From NCBI GenBank assembly GCA_045594565.1, contig JAZNYT010000015.1, positions 1-43,282 of the forward strand: a DNA stretch of 43,282 bases, read 5' to 3'. The stretch is from RGIG6353 sp045594565 (GTDB taxonomy: Bacteria; Bacillota; Clostridia; Oscillospirales; SIG627). The translations under genes and the position numbers were made by a program. Shown here in pieces: positions 22,957-30,740 of this stretch. Below the pieces are notes generated by a model, which was not told the DNA's origin, did no database searches, and saw nothing but the letters and a program-made list of their open reading frames with translations. Position 1 is the first letter of the stretch; each line of letters starts with the position of its first letter.

Positions 22957-24207
22957 ATGGATAAAATAAAAGTTGGCGTATTCGGCGTAGGCCGCGGTAT
23001 GGATATTGCAAAGAACTTTATGCTTCTTAACTGTGAAATAGTTGCAGTTTGCGATTTTCATGACGAAAGAAGAGAAGAAGCTGTAAAGAATCTTGATAGC
23101 AGTGTTGCTGTATATAAGGATTTTGACTCCTTTATCGAACACGATATGGATGCAGTTATTCTTGCGAACTATTTCCACGAACATGCACCCTATGCTATTG
23201 AATGCTTTGAAAAGGGTATTCACGTATTTTCTGAGTGTATCAGCAACGGTACAATGGCTGAGGGCGTTGAGCTTATAAAGGCTTTCGAAAAGAGCAATTC
23301 TATTTATATGCTTGCAGAAAACTATCCTCAGATGAAGTTCAACCGTGAGATGAAGAGAATTTGCGACACTGGCACTCTAGGTAAAATTATGTTTGCCGAA
23401 GGTGAATATAATCATCCCGGCGACCCCAAGGATGCAGTGTTCAGAAAGAGATTCAACTATTTTGAAAAGCATTGGAGAAATTACCTTCCCAGAACCTATT
23501 ATCTTACACACTCTCTCGGTCCTATTATGAGAGCTACCGGCGCCACTCCCAAGGTAGTTACTGCATTCGCTTCATACGAGCCTAATGCAGGTGTTGAAAC
23601 TCCTAGTGCATCATATTGCGGAGATAAGGTTGCAGTTATGCTTACACAAAACGATGATGGTTCAATTTTCAGATTTACCGGCAACGCTACCTTTGGCGGA
23701 CATAATAATACATATAGAATCTGTGGAAACAAGGGCCAGATCGAAAACGTAAGAGGTCTCGGCGAGCAGGTAATGCTCAGGTACAATGAATGGCAGCTTC
23801 CCGAGGGCGCAGAAGAAAACAAGCTTTACGACCCCGAGTGGAACGATAAGGACGAAGACCTTATCAAGACCAGCGGACACGGAGGTGCTGACTATCTTAC
23901 TGCACGAATTTTCGTTGAATGTATAAGAGAGAACAAGCAACCCGAGCATCCTTTCGACGTATATAGTGCCGTTGCTATGTCTTCCGTTGGTATTCTTGCT
24001 CACCGTTCTGTACTTGAAGGCGGAAAGCCTTATACAATTCCCGACTTCAGAAATGAAGAAGACTGCAAGAAGTACGAGAATGACAGAATTTCTCCCTTCT
24101 ACGGCTCTGACGGAAGCGAGCCTACTATTCCTTGTTGCTCTAATCCCGACCATAAGCCTACAGAAAGACAAATACAGCTTTATAAAGAGTCCATCGGACT
24201 TGCATAA
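22957..24207 (+). CDS. Gfo/Idh/MocA-family protein 3, lacking the EKP lysine
   Basis: A 416-residue member of the dehydrogenase superfamily with a Rossmann start VGVFGVGRGMDIAKNF and VAVCDFHDERR. At the place of the catalytic EKP motif it has E93-C94-I95 (FSECISNG), so the usual lysine is missing. The C-terminal domain keeps conserved-looking polar residues (YYLTHSLGPIMR, SGHGGADYLTARIF) and ends in a Cys-containing tail (IPCCSNPDH). GGAGG lies 7 nt before the ATG chosen; an in-frame ATG 17 codons earlier overlaps the promoter. It may work by another mechanism, for example a lyase, epimerase or NAD-dependent glycosidase role, or simply belong to a lysine-less subfamily. It is monocistronic. 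Confidence 0.85.
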   Translation: MDKIKVGVFGVGRGMDIAKNFMLLNCEIVAVCDFHDERREEAVKNLDSSVAVYKDFDSFIEHDMDAVILANYFHEHAPYAIECFEKGIHVFSECISNGTMAEGVELIKAFEKSNSIYMLAENYPQMKFNREMKRICDTGTLGKIMFAEGEYNHPGDPKDAVFRKRFNYFEKHWRNYLPRTYYLTHSLGPIMRATGATPKVVTAFASYEPNAGVETPSASYCGDKVAVMLTQNDDGSIFRFTGNATFGGHNNTYRICGNKGQIENVRGLGEQVMLRYNEWQLPEGAEENKLYDPEWNDKDEDLIKTSGHGGADYLTARIFVECIRENKQPEHPFDVYSAVAMSSVGILAHRSVLEGGKPYTIPDFRNEEDCKKYENDRISPFYGSDGSEPTIPCCSNPDHKPTERQIQLYKESIGLA

Positions 24208-24240
24208 AATAAAGGGTGCAAATTGCACCCTTTATTTTAT
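24208..24240. terminator. Terminator after oxidoreductase 3
   Basis: 12-bp arms 24208-24219 and 24225-24236, loop AAATT, followed by TTAT. It starts directly after the stop codon. Confidence 0.75.
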
Positions 24241-24246
24241 TTTCTA

Positions 24247-24274
24247 TTGAAAAAAATCAAAGATATGATATAAT
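24247..24274 (+). promoter_or_regulatory. Promoter of the glycerate kinase/ZIP unit
   Basis: -35 TTGAAA (24247-24252), 16 bp, -10 TATAAT (24269-24274) with TGA in front (extended -10). Confidence 0.7.
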
Positions 24275-24299
24275 AAATAGGTGAAAAGAAGGTGACGTA

Positions 24300-25442
24300 T
24301 TGAAAATAGTCGTAGCGATAGATTCATTCAAAGGCAGTCTTACTACTTTTAAGGCAGGAGAAGCCGTACGTGAAGGAATTTTAAGGGTAGATAATGATAT
24401 AGATGTTGTAATTTCTCCTATAGCTGACGGAGGCGAGGGAACAGTAGAAGCTATTGCTTCTGCAACCGGAGGAACAATAAAGCACATAGAAGTAAAAGGC
24501 CCACTCGGAACCCCCGTAACTGCATCTTACGGCATCACCCCTAAAGGTGTGTGTATCATAGAAATGGCAGAAGCGGCAGGACTTACACTTTTGCAAGAAA
24601 ACGAAAGAAATCCTCTTCATACCACTACGTTTGGCGTCGGAGAGATTATAAAAGATGCCCTGGATAACGGATGCGAAAGCTTTGTTATTGGAATTGGTGG
24701 TAGCGCCACAAATGATGGTGGCGTAGGTATGCTACAGGCATTGGGGTTTGAGTTTCTTGACCGCAATGGAGAAAGCGTTCCGTTTGGAGCAATCGGAGTC
24801 AAAGAGATTACCAATATAAAAAAAGACAATGCAGATAAACGTATTGAATTTTGTAAGTTTTACGTTGCTTGCGATGTAAAAAATCCTCTTTGCGGGAATA
24901 ATGGTTGCAGTGCTGTTTACGGAAAGCAAAAAGGTGCAACTCCGGAAATGATAAAGGATATGGATGCTTGGCTGAAAAATTATTCCGAAATAGTAAAAAC
25001 TGTATTTGACGGCGCAAATCCGGAATCTGAGGGCGCAGGTGCCGCAGGAGGAATGGGCTTCGCTTTTGAGACTTTTCTGAATGCAGAACTTAAGTCGGGA
25101 ATTGATTTGGTTATAGGTGAAACCGAGCTTGAAAAGAAAGTAGCAGATGCGGATTTCGTTATAACGGGTGAGGGAAGACTTGATTCGCAGTCGGCTATGG
25201 GCAAGGCACCTGTGGGTGTTGCGAGTGTCGGTAAAAAATACGGAAAACCTGTTATTGCTTTTTCGGGTGCTATAGGTGACGGCGCATCGCTTTGCAATAG
25301 CTCGGGTATAGATGCATATTTCCCTATAGTCAGAAAGCCCTGCACTCTTTCAGAGGCAATGGACGCGGAAAATGCATATAAAAACCTAGCTGATACTGCA
25401 GAACAAGTTTTAAGACTTATTTTAGCATCAAAAGGAGAATAA
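24300..25442 (+). CDS. glxK: Glycerate kinase (GarK/GlxK family)
   Basis: Phosphorylates D-glycerate with ATP; enzymes of this family usually make 2-phosphoglycerate and feed glycolysis. The 380 residues begin with the family hallmark KIVVAIDSFKGSLTT and SPIADGGEGTVEAI. They continue with GGSATNDGGVGMLQALG (about 139-155), GAGAAGGMGFAF (about 243-254) and DFVITGEGRLDSQSAMGKAPVGVA (about 283-306). The start is TTG at 24300 with AAGGTGA upstream, since the family motif begins at the next codon. The ZIP transporter starts 1 bp after the stop, so they share an mRNA. It may dispose of glycerate from sugar-acid catabolism linked to the upstream oxidoreductases (inference). Confidence 0.93.
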   Translation: MKIVVAIDSFKGSLTTFKAGEAVREGILRVDNDIDVVISPIADGGEGTVEAIASATGGTIKHIEVKGPLGTPVTASYGITPKGVCIIEMAEAAGLTLLQENERNPLHTTTFGVGEIIKDALDNGCESFVIGIGGSATNDGGVGMLQALGFEFLDRNGESVPFGAIGVKEITNIKKDNADKRIEFCKFYVACDVKNPLCGNNGCSAVYGKQKGATPEMIKDMDAWLKNYSEIVKTVFDGANPESEGAGAAGGMGFAFETFLNAELKSGIDLVIGETELEKKVADADFVITGEGRLDSQSAMGKAPVGVASVGKKYGKPVIAFSGAIGDGASLCNSSGIDAYFPIVRKPCTLSEAMDAENAYKNLADTAEQVLRLILASKGE

Positions 25443-25443
25443 A

Positions 25444-26205
25444 ATGCAAGTTGTTATGCTTACGGCACTGGGCGTCGGCGGAGCTTCGGTTTTCGGAGCG
25501 CTCCTCGGCTTCGTTTTTAAGAAAATCAGCCATAAATTCAGTGATATAGTGCTTTCTTTTGCGGCGGGCGTTATGCTTGCAGCGGCAGTTTTGGGACTTA
25601 TAATTCCCTCAATGGAGCTTGGAGGAAAGGCTCCGCTTATAACAACGGTTGCAGGTGTATTTGTTGGCGCACTTTTTGTAAATATTATAGATAAGATTAC
25701 ACCTCATCTGCACAAGGTGGCAGGTATTGACGACTCGGAAAGCCACCCCGATAGTCAAGCACAGCTTGATAAAGTACTTCTTTTCGTTATGGCTATCGCA
25801 ATACATAACCTTCCTGAGGGTATTGCAGCGGGTGTTGGTTTTGGCACGGGTAACCTTGCCGATGCATTTACCATAGCGGGAGGCATTGCATTACAGAATA
25901 TTCCCGAAGGAATGGTTATTATCGGTCCTATGCTTGCAACGGGAATGAGTAATAAACGAGCTTTCTTCATCGCTCTTATTACCGGAATCGTTGAAGTTGT
26001 AGGAACGCTTATAGGATATTTTGCAATTACTCTTTCATCGGCGATTCTGCCATTTGCACTTGCTTTTGCAGGTGGTACTATGCTCTATGTTATAAGCGAT
26101 GAAATGATACCGGAAACTCATGCACACGGAAGCCAAAGAGGAGCTACTTATTCCTTGCTTGTTGGCTTTTGCTTAATGCTTGTTTTTGACACTCTACTTG
26201 GATAA
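25444..26205 (+). CDS. ZIP-family divalent metal transporter
   Basis: An integral membrane importer, normally for zinc and sometimes iron or manganese. The 253 residues show eight likely transmembrane segments and the metal-binding helices IHNLPEGIAAGVGFG and LQNIPEGMVIIGP (TM4 and TM5), plus SDEMIPETHAHG near the C-terminus. Between TM3 and TM4 a short loop HLHKVAGIDDSESHPDSQ carries several His and Asp residues. AAAGGAG is inside the end of the kinase gene. Co-transcription with glycerate kinase is odd functionally; the flavodiiron protein follows after 14 bp and the kinase/ZIP/flavodiiron trio is probably one operon. Confidence 0.9.
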   Translation: MQVVMLTALGVGGASVFGALLGFVFKKISHKFSDIVLSFAAGVMLAAAVLGLIIPSMELGGKAPLITTVAGVFVGALFVNIIDKITPHLHKVAGIDDSESHPDSQAQLDKVLLFVMAIAIHNLPEGIAAGVGFGTGNLADAFTIAGGIALQNIPEGMVIIGPMLATGMSNKRAFFIALITGIVEVVGTLIGYFAITLSSAILPFALAFAGGTMLYVISDEMIPETHAHGSQRGATYSLLVGFCLMLVFDTLLG

Positions 26206-26219
26206 AAAGGAGATATAAA

Positions 26220-27368
26220 ATGATTACGAATGATATTAAATATGTAGGTGTAGACGATAGAATTATTGACCTGTTTGAAGGACAGTTTGACGTTCCTAAT
26301 GGTATGTCGTATAACTCATACCTCATTTTTGATGAAAAAATCGCCGTTATGGACAGCGTTGACGTGAAATTCAAGAATGAATGGCTTGAAAAGGTCAGAA
26401 AAGAGCTTGACGGAAGGTCTCCCGATTATTTGGTTGTTCACCATATGGAGCCCGACCACTCTGCAAATATACACGAGTTTTTAAAAGCTTACCCCAATGC
26501 AACGGTAGTTGCAACAGATAAAGCTTTCCAGATGATGAAGAAGTTTTTCGGAACTGATTTTTCAGACAGAAGACTTATCGTTAAAGATGGCGATGTTTTA
26601 AACCTCGGACGTCATAATCTTTCTTTCTATACAACGCCTATGGTACATTGGCCCGAGGTTATGATGACCTATGACTCTTTGGATAAAGTCCTCTTTTCTG
26701 CTGATGCTTTTGGAAAATTCGGAGCGCTTGACACCGATGAGGATTGGGCATGCGAAGCAAGACGTTATTATTTTGGTATCGTTGGAAAATATGGCGTTCA
26801 GGTCCAAAATGCATTGAAAAAGCTTTCCGTGCTTGACATAAATATTATTTGTCCTCTTCATGGACCTGTTCTTTCCGAAAACCTCGGCTATTATCTCCAC
26901 CTTTACAATCTGTGGTCATCTTATGGCGTTGAAAGCGACGGAGTTGCGGTTTTCTACACGTCGGTTTATGGAAATACCAAGAAGGCAGTTGAGCTTCTTT
27001 CTGGTGAACTTGAAAGGTGCGGCGTATCAAAGGTCTCTGTTACAGACCTTGCCAGAAGCGATATGGCAGAAGCCGTAGAGGATGCATTCAGATACGGAAA
27101 GATAATTCTTGCAACCACTACCTATAACAACGATATATTCCCGTTTATGCGCACCTTCCTTGAAGGTCTCGTTGAACGCGGCTACAAAAAGAGAAAGATA
27201 GGAATTATAGAAAACGGTAGCTGGGCACCTAATGCCGCTAAAACCATTAAGAATATTCTCCAAGAATGCAAAGAGCTTACTTTTGCCGAAGAGAATGTTA
27301 CTATCCATTCTGCTTTGAATGATGAAAGCACACTTCAAATAAAAAATCTTGCAAGAGAATTCTGCTGA
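26220..27368 (+). CDS. fprA: A-type flavodiiron protein (FprA)
   Basis: Reduces O2 (or NO) to water (or N2O) in anaerobes, taking electrons from rubredoxin or a flavoenzyme. The 382 residues have an N-terminal metallo-beta-lactamase-like domain with the full diiron ligand set: H75-x-E77-x-D79-H80, H143 (VHWPEV), D162 (SADAFG) and H214 (CPLHGP). A C-terminal flavodoxin domain from about 240 binds FMN (YTSVYGNTKKAVELL). There is no fused rubredoxin or reductase domain, so it is class A. AAAGGAG precedes the ATG by 7 nt. It follows ZIP by 14 bp and ends in a strong terminator. Confidence 0.94.
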   Translation: MITNDIKYVGVDDRIIDLFEGQFDVPNGMSYNSYLIFDEKIAVMDSVDVKFKNEWLEKVRKELDGRSPDYLVVHHMEPDHSANIHEFLKAYPNATVVATDKAFQMMKKFFGTDFSDRRLIVKDGDVLNLGRHNLSFYTTPMVHWPEVMMTYDSLDKVLFSADAFGKFGALDTDEDWACEARRYYFGIVGKYGVQVQNALKKLSVLDINIICPLHGPVLSENLGYYLHLYNLWSSYGVESDGVAVFYTSVYGNTKKAVELLSGELERCGVSKVSVTDLARSDMAEAVEDAFRYGKIILATTTYNNDIFPFMRTFLEGLVERGYKKRKIGIIENGSWAPNAAKTIKNILQECKELTFAEENVTIHSALNDESTLQIKNLAREFC

Positions 27369-27370
27369 AA

Positions 27371-27406
27371 TTAAGGGCAGTCTGACTTGTGTCAGACTGC
27401 CCTTAA
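27371..27406. terminator. Bidirectional terminator between fprA and the CDF exporter
   Basis: Perfect 16-bp arms 27371-27386 and 27391-27406 with loop TTGT. It abuts the CDF stop codon (27408-27410). Confidence 0.9.
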
Positions 27407-27407
27407 T

Positions 27408-28310
27408 TTAATGATGATGGTGATGATGGTGATGATGGTGATGCGAAATTTTAGATGTTACTTGTCGGCATTCCTTGTCTTGGCATAGTTCACCTTCTCC
27501 TTCAATTTCAAGTGTGACGTGTTCGATGCCGAATTCTTCAAGCTCCTTGCGGACGTCTTGCTTTATTTTAAAGTGTTCTTCGTTTGTAACTATATGCATT
27601 GTTGCATAAATACTTTCTCCATCAATACTTCGGATATGTAACTGATGAACGTCGAGAACTCCGCTAATAGCGGTAATATGCTCCTTTAATTCATGTACAT
27701 TTATATTGTCAGGTGTTTTTTCTAGGAATAAGTAAAGTACTTCTTTCAGATTTTTGAGAACGCAAGTGAGGATAAATACCGACACGATAATTGATATTAT
27801 AGGGTCAATTATCGTCATATTTGTAAATCTTATTACAACTGCACCTATCAGAACTACTGCCCAGCCCGCTACGTCTTCAAGCATATGCAAATTTACTGCT
27901 TTTTGGTTTAAGGAGTTACCGTCTTTTGTGACAATGGCGGCAACCAAATTAACACAAAAACCGATAATAGCAAATATTATCATACCGTTGTAGTTGATAG
28001 GGGCAGGGGATATTATCTTACTTAATGCATTACATATTACGGCAACCGAACCTAATAAAAGTACAAAGTTTGTAATAACACCTCCAAGTACGGAATATCG
28101 TGCGTACCCATAGGTATAGTTGTCATCAGGCTCTTTTTTGCTTTTTTTCTCCAGAAAATATGAAATTCCAATGCTTGTTGCATCGCCTAGGTCGTGTACT
28201 GAATCAGACATAATAGCGACGCTTCCGGTTATAAGACCGCCAAAAAATTCAAGTATAGAAAAGGACAAATTCAAAATAAAAGCCACAAATATATTTTTCT
28301 CTGTTTTCAT
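27408..28310 (-). CDS. Cation diffusion facilitator exporter with poly-His tail
   Basis: A 300-residue zinc or divalent-metal efflux protein. Six transmembrane helices carry the CDF site SDSVHDLGDATSIG in TM2 and a HMLEDVAGWAVVLIG segment in TM5. The cytosolic C-terminal domain follows (VHQLHIRSIDGESIYATMHIVT), and the protein ends in SKIS plus eleven consecutive histidines. I start at 28310 because GGAGG lies 5 nt before this ATG and not before the ATG at 28328. The tail is encoded by a 9-nt repeat and probably binds zinc. A ZIP importer gene lies 1.2 kb away on the other strand. The promoter overlaps that of the next gene. Confidence 0.92.
   Translation of the reverse strand: MKTEKNIFVAFILNLSFSILEFFGGLITGSVAIMSDSVHDLGDATSIGISYFLEKKSKKEPDDNYTYGYARYSVLGGVITNFVLLLGSVAVICNALSKIISPAPINYNGMIIFAIIGFCVNLVAAIVTKDGNSLNQKAVNLHMLEDVAGWAVVLIGAVVIRFTNMTIIDPIISIIVSVFILTCVLKNLKEVLYLFLEKTPDNINVHELKEHITAISGVLDVHQLHIRSIDGESIYATMHIVTNEEHFKIKQDVRKELEEFGIEHVTLEIEGEGELCQDKECRQVTSKISHHHHHHHHHHH
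27411..27443 (-). repeat. 9-nt tandem repeat coding the 11-His tail
   Basis: On the plus strand ATGATGGTG recurs in phase, giving CAT/CAC codons on the minus strand. It ends at the stop codon of the exporter. Such short arrays change length by slippage. Confidence 0.85.
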
Positions 28311-28321
28311 AAGCTCCTCCG

Positions 28322-28350
28322 TTGACATAAATGTGAATTAAATGTATAAT
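28322..28350 (+). promoter_or_regulatory. Consensus promoter of the zinc-ribbon membrane protein
   Basis: Perfect -35 TTGACA (28322-28327), 17 bp, perfect -10 TATAAT (28345-28350). Confidence 0.8.
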
Positions 28351-28372
28351 TGTTTAGGTAGAAATTTTACAA
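28343..28372 (-). promoter_or_regulatory. Promoter of the CDF exporter, overlapping the divergent one
   Basis: Minus strand: -35 TTGTAA (28372-28367), 18 bp, -10 TATACA (28348-28343). Its -10 overlaps the -10 of the plus-strand promoter, so the two polymerases should exclude each other. Confidence 0.5.
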
Positions 28373-28384
28373 GAGGTGAAAGCG

Positions 28385-28996
28385 ATGGTTTTACCTGGTG
28401 ATTTAAGAAAATACAGAACTAAAAAAATATTAAAGTCTGTAATTCCTTTCATCGTTTTGTTTAGTGTAAGCGTTATTACGTGTTTTTGGTTAAGCCGTAA
28501 AGTACCTGCACTTGAAAACACAACAGACAGCAGAGTAATAGCAACGTATATTTTTGTGATGGCACTTCCTTTTTTCATAACCGGATTCCCCGTAAAACTT
28601 ATAGATAAATCATGGTGCGGAGAAATAGTCGATATTAGCGTCGAATTTAATAATACGCTCTACACTTTAAAGAATTGTGGTACATATTGTAAAGCTTCAA
28701 TTCTTTTGAAAGTAAAGCTAAGTAATAACAAAATTAAAGAAATAACATCATATACAACGTTGGAGCCGAAAGAAGTTTCTCATTACAGTAGTATCAATTG
28801 GAAGCCTGACGGAAAGCTCGAATATCAAATATCCCAATATAGCATAGGCGATAAGGTATATCATTTATACTTGTTCGAGCATTTGCTTATCGGAAATAAA
28901 AACGATAAAACTGTAACTTGTATAGTGTGCGGTGCTGTAAATTCACAAGAAAACGAAAAATGTGTTATGTGCAATCACAGTATTTTGAAAAATTGA
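28385..28996 (+). CDS. Membrane protein with C-terminal zinc ribbon
   Basis: A 203-residue protein of unknown function. Two transmembrane helices (about 18-37 and 52-71) are followed by a domain of about 100 residues with a beta pattern. The last 30 residues have two CxxC pairs (CIVCGA, then CVMCNH ten residues on), a small zinc ribbon like those in many Clostridial membrane proteins. SD AAGAGGTG sits 6 nt before the ATG at 28385; an in-frame GTG at 28376 overlaps it. It has a perfect consensus promoter of its own, divergent from the CDF gene. A metal-related role is suggested only by that neighbour. Confidence 0.7.
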   Translation: MVLPGDLRKYRTKKILKSVIPFIVLFSVSVITCFWLSRKVPALENTTDSRVIATYIFVMALPFFITGFPVKLIDKSWCGEIVDISVEFNNTLYTLKNCGTYCKASILLKVKLSNNKIKEITSYTTLEPKEVSHYSSINWKPDGKLEYQISQYSIGDKVYHLYLFEHLLIGNKNDKTVTCIVCGAVNSQENEKCVMCNHSILKN

Positions 28997-29014
28997 TTTT
29001 AATTTTTAAAAAAA

Positions 29015-29032
29015 TATTCGAACTGTCGAATA
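29015..29032. other. Small palindrome after the zinc-ribbon gene
   Basis: TATTCGA (29015-29021) and TCGAATA (29026-29032), loop ACTG. With no U run it is more likely a binding site than a terminator. Confidence 0.3.
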
Positions 29033-29083
29033 CTGTGTTCGGGATATATTATATTTATTATTAAATGCTAATACAATACACTT

Positions 29084-29110
29084 TGTTCAGTAAATGTTCA
29101 TTACCGAACA
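29084..29110. promoter_or_regulatory. Candidate TetR operator
   Basis: A 27-bp inverted repeat: TGTTCaGTAA (29084-29093) and TTACcGAACA (29101-29110) around a 7-bp centre, 28 bp before the TetR ATG. Size and place suit an autoregulatory operator of the TetR-family gene. Confidence 0.55.
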
Positions 29111-29137
29111 AAAAACGAAAATTGTATGGAGAAAAAC

Positions 29138-29692
29138 ATGGATAGACGACAAAGGAAATCCCGTGAAGCTATATTTCGGGCTTTCACAAATTTGCTTACA
29201 AAAAAAGACTTTGACAAAATAACAGTTGGAGAAATTATAGAGGAAGCAGACGTAGGAAGAGCAACCTTTTACTCCCATTTTGAAACAAAAGATTTTTTAT
29301 TAAAAGACTTCTGCGAAGAACTTTTCTGCCATATTTTCGATGCCGAGAAAAAAGATGGTAACGGACATACTCATATTTTTTCTTGTGACGATTCGGATAC
29401 GGCTATTTTGCACCTTTTTCGTCACTTACAAAAAAACGACAACAACGTATTGGCGTTACTTTCCTCCAGAAATAATGAGTTGTTTTTAAGATACTTCAAA
29501 AATAATCTCTATAGTTTGGTTGAAAGCCACCTATATATGTTTGAAGCAACAGAAAATTTGGGCGTGCCCCAAAAATTCTGGCTGAATCATATTGTATCTA
29601 CTATTATCACCACATTAAAGTGGTGGATTGACGAGGGAATGAAAGAATCTCCCGAGAAACTAACAGAGTATATGTTTTCTGTATTGAAGTGA
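29138..29692 (+). CDS. TetR-family transcriptional regulator
   Basis: A 184-residue one-component regulator. Residues 1-55 form the TetR helix-turn-helix (RQRKSREAIFRAFTNLL, then ITVGEIIEEADVGRATFYSHFETKDFLL); the rest is the ligand-binding helical domain. I use the ATG at 29138 because GGAG lies 6 nt upstream, not the ATG at 29126. The closest target candidates are itself, through the 27-bp palindrome, and the D-lactate dehydrogenase gene starting 70 bp downstream, which however has its own -10. The effector is unknown. Confidence 0.9.
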   Translation: MDRRQRKSREAIFRAFTNLLTKKDFDKITVGEIIEEADVGRATFYSHFETKDFLLKDFCEELFCHIFDAEKKDGNGHTHIFSCDDSDTAILHLFRHLQKNDNNVLALLSSRNNELFLRYFKNNLYSLVESHLYMFEATENLGVPQKFWLNHIVSTIITTLKWWIDEGMKESPEKLTEYMFSVLK

Positions 29693-29726
29693 AAACGATA
29701 CAAAATTTTATATTTTTAAAAATTTG

Positions 29727-29735
29727 TGTTATACT
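29727..29735 (+). promoter_or_regulatory. Extended -10 promoter of the D-lactate dehydrogenase gene
   Basis: TGTTATACT at 29727-29735 fits TGn plus TATACT; no good -35 was seen. Initiation near 29742 rules out the in-frame TTG at 29724 as start. Confidence 0.5.
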
Positions 29736-29762
29736 AAAGCTACAACACAAAGGGAGAAAAAT

Positions 29763-30740
29763 ATGAAGATAGCTTTTTTTGATACCAAACCTTATGACCG
29801 TCCGTCTTTTGAAAAATACGGGAATATTGAAGGAGTTACGTTTAAATTCTATGAAACAAAGCTCAACGAAGATACCGTGTCCCTTGCAAAAGACTGCGAC
29901 GGTGTATGCGTATTTGTAAATGATACTGTAAATAAAGCGGTAATTGACAGGCTTTGTGAAATGAACGCAAGATTCGTAGCACTGAGATGCGCAGGCTATA
30001 ATAACGTCGATTTAAGCTATATCAAAGGGAAGCTCCCTTTGTTTCACGTACCTGCATATTCACCCTATGCGGTTGCCGAACACGCTATCGCAATGCTCTT
30101 GACGTCTGTCAGAAGAATACACAAGGCGTATATAAGAACGAGAGATTTTAATTTCAGCTTGAACGGCCTTACCGGCTTCGATTTGCATGGTAAAACGGTA
30201 GGGGTAATCGGTACGGGAAAGATAGGTTGTGCATTTATTGATATATGTAAAGGCTTCGGAATGAAAATTTTAGCCTTTGATAAGTATCCCAAGAAGATTA
30301 CCGGAGTGGAGTATACAGGACTTGATACACTTTTAAGAGACAGTGATATAGTATCACTTCATTGTCCGCTTACAAAGGAAACGTATCATATGATAGATGA
30401 AGGTGCAATAAATAAAATGAAACCCAGATGTATTATTATAAATACATCCAGAGGAGCATTGATAGATGCGGAAGCACTCTTGTCAGCCATAAAAGAAAAG
30501 CGTATTGGAGGCGCTTGTCTTGACGTGTACGAGGAAGAATCAGAACTATTCTTTGAAGATTTTTCAAATCATATAGTATATGACGATATACTTGCTCGTC
30601 TAATATCAATGCCTAACGTTATAGTTTCATCTCATCAGGCATTCTTAACGGAAGAGGCACTTGATAACATTGCAGAAACCACAGTTGCGAATATTATAAA
30701 TTACACAAGCCTTGGGAAAGGGGAGAACAGAGTAGTATGA
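29763..30740 (+). CDS. ldhA: D-lactate dehydrogenase (LdhA type)
   Basis: Reduces pyruvate to D-lactate with NADH in fermentation. The 325 residues open with MKIAFFDTKPYDRPSF, typical of LdhA, and show the NAD loop VGVIGTGKIGCAF. The catalytic arginine is R230 (NTSRGALID), an acidic residue follows in DVYEEES, and the catalytic histidine is H291 in SSHQAFLTEEAL, a phrase characteristic of D-LDH rather than other 2-hydroxyacid dehydrogenases. GGGAG lies 7 nt before the ATG at 29763. It overlaps the next gene by 4 bp. Confidence 0.9.
   Translation: MKIAFFDTKPYDRPSFEKYGNIEGVTFKFYETKLNEDTVSLAKDCDGVCVFVNDTVNKAVIDRLCEMNARFVALRCAGYNNVDLSYIKGKLPLFHVPAYSPYAVAEHAIAMLLTSVRRIHKAYIRTRDFNFSLNGLTGFDLHGKTVGVIGTGKIGCAFIDICKGFGMKILAFDKYPKKITGVEYTGLDTLLRDSDIVSLHCPLTKETYHMIDEGAINKMKPRCIIINTSRGALIDAEALLSAIKEKRIGGACLDVYEEESELFFEDFSNHIVYDDILARLISMPNVIVSSHQAFLTEEALDNIAETTVANIINYTSLGKGENRVV

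Noticed and set aside
27411..27443. Short regular repeats that might suggest a CRISPR-like array
   Set aside because: The 9-nt units are in-phase His codons at the end of the CDF exporter, with no spacers.
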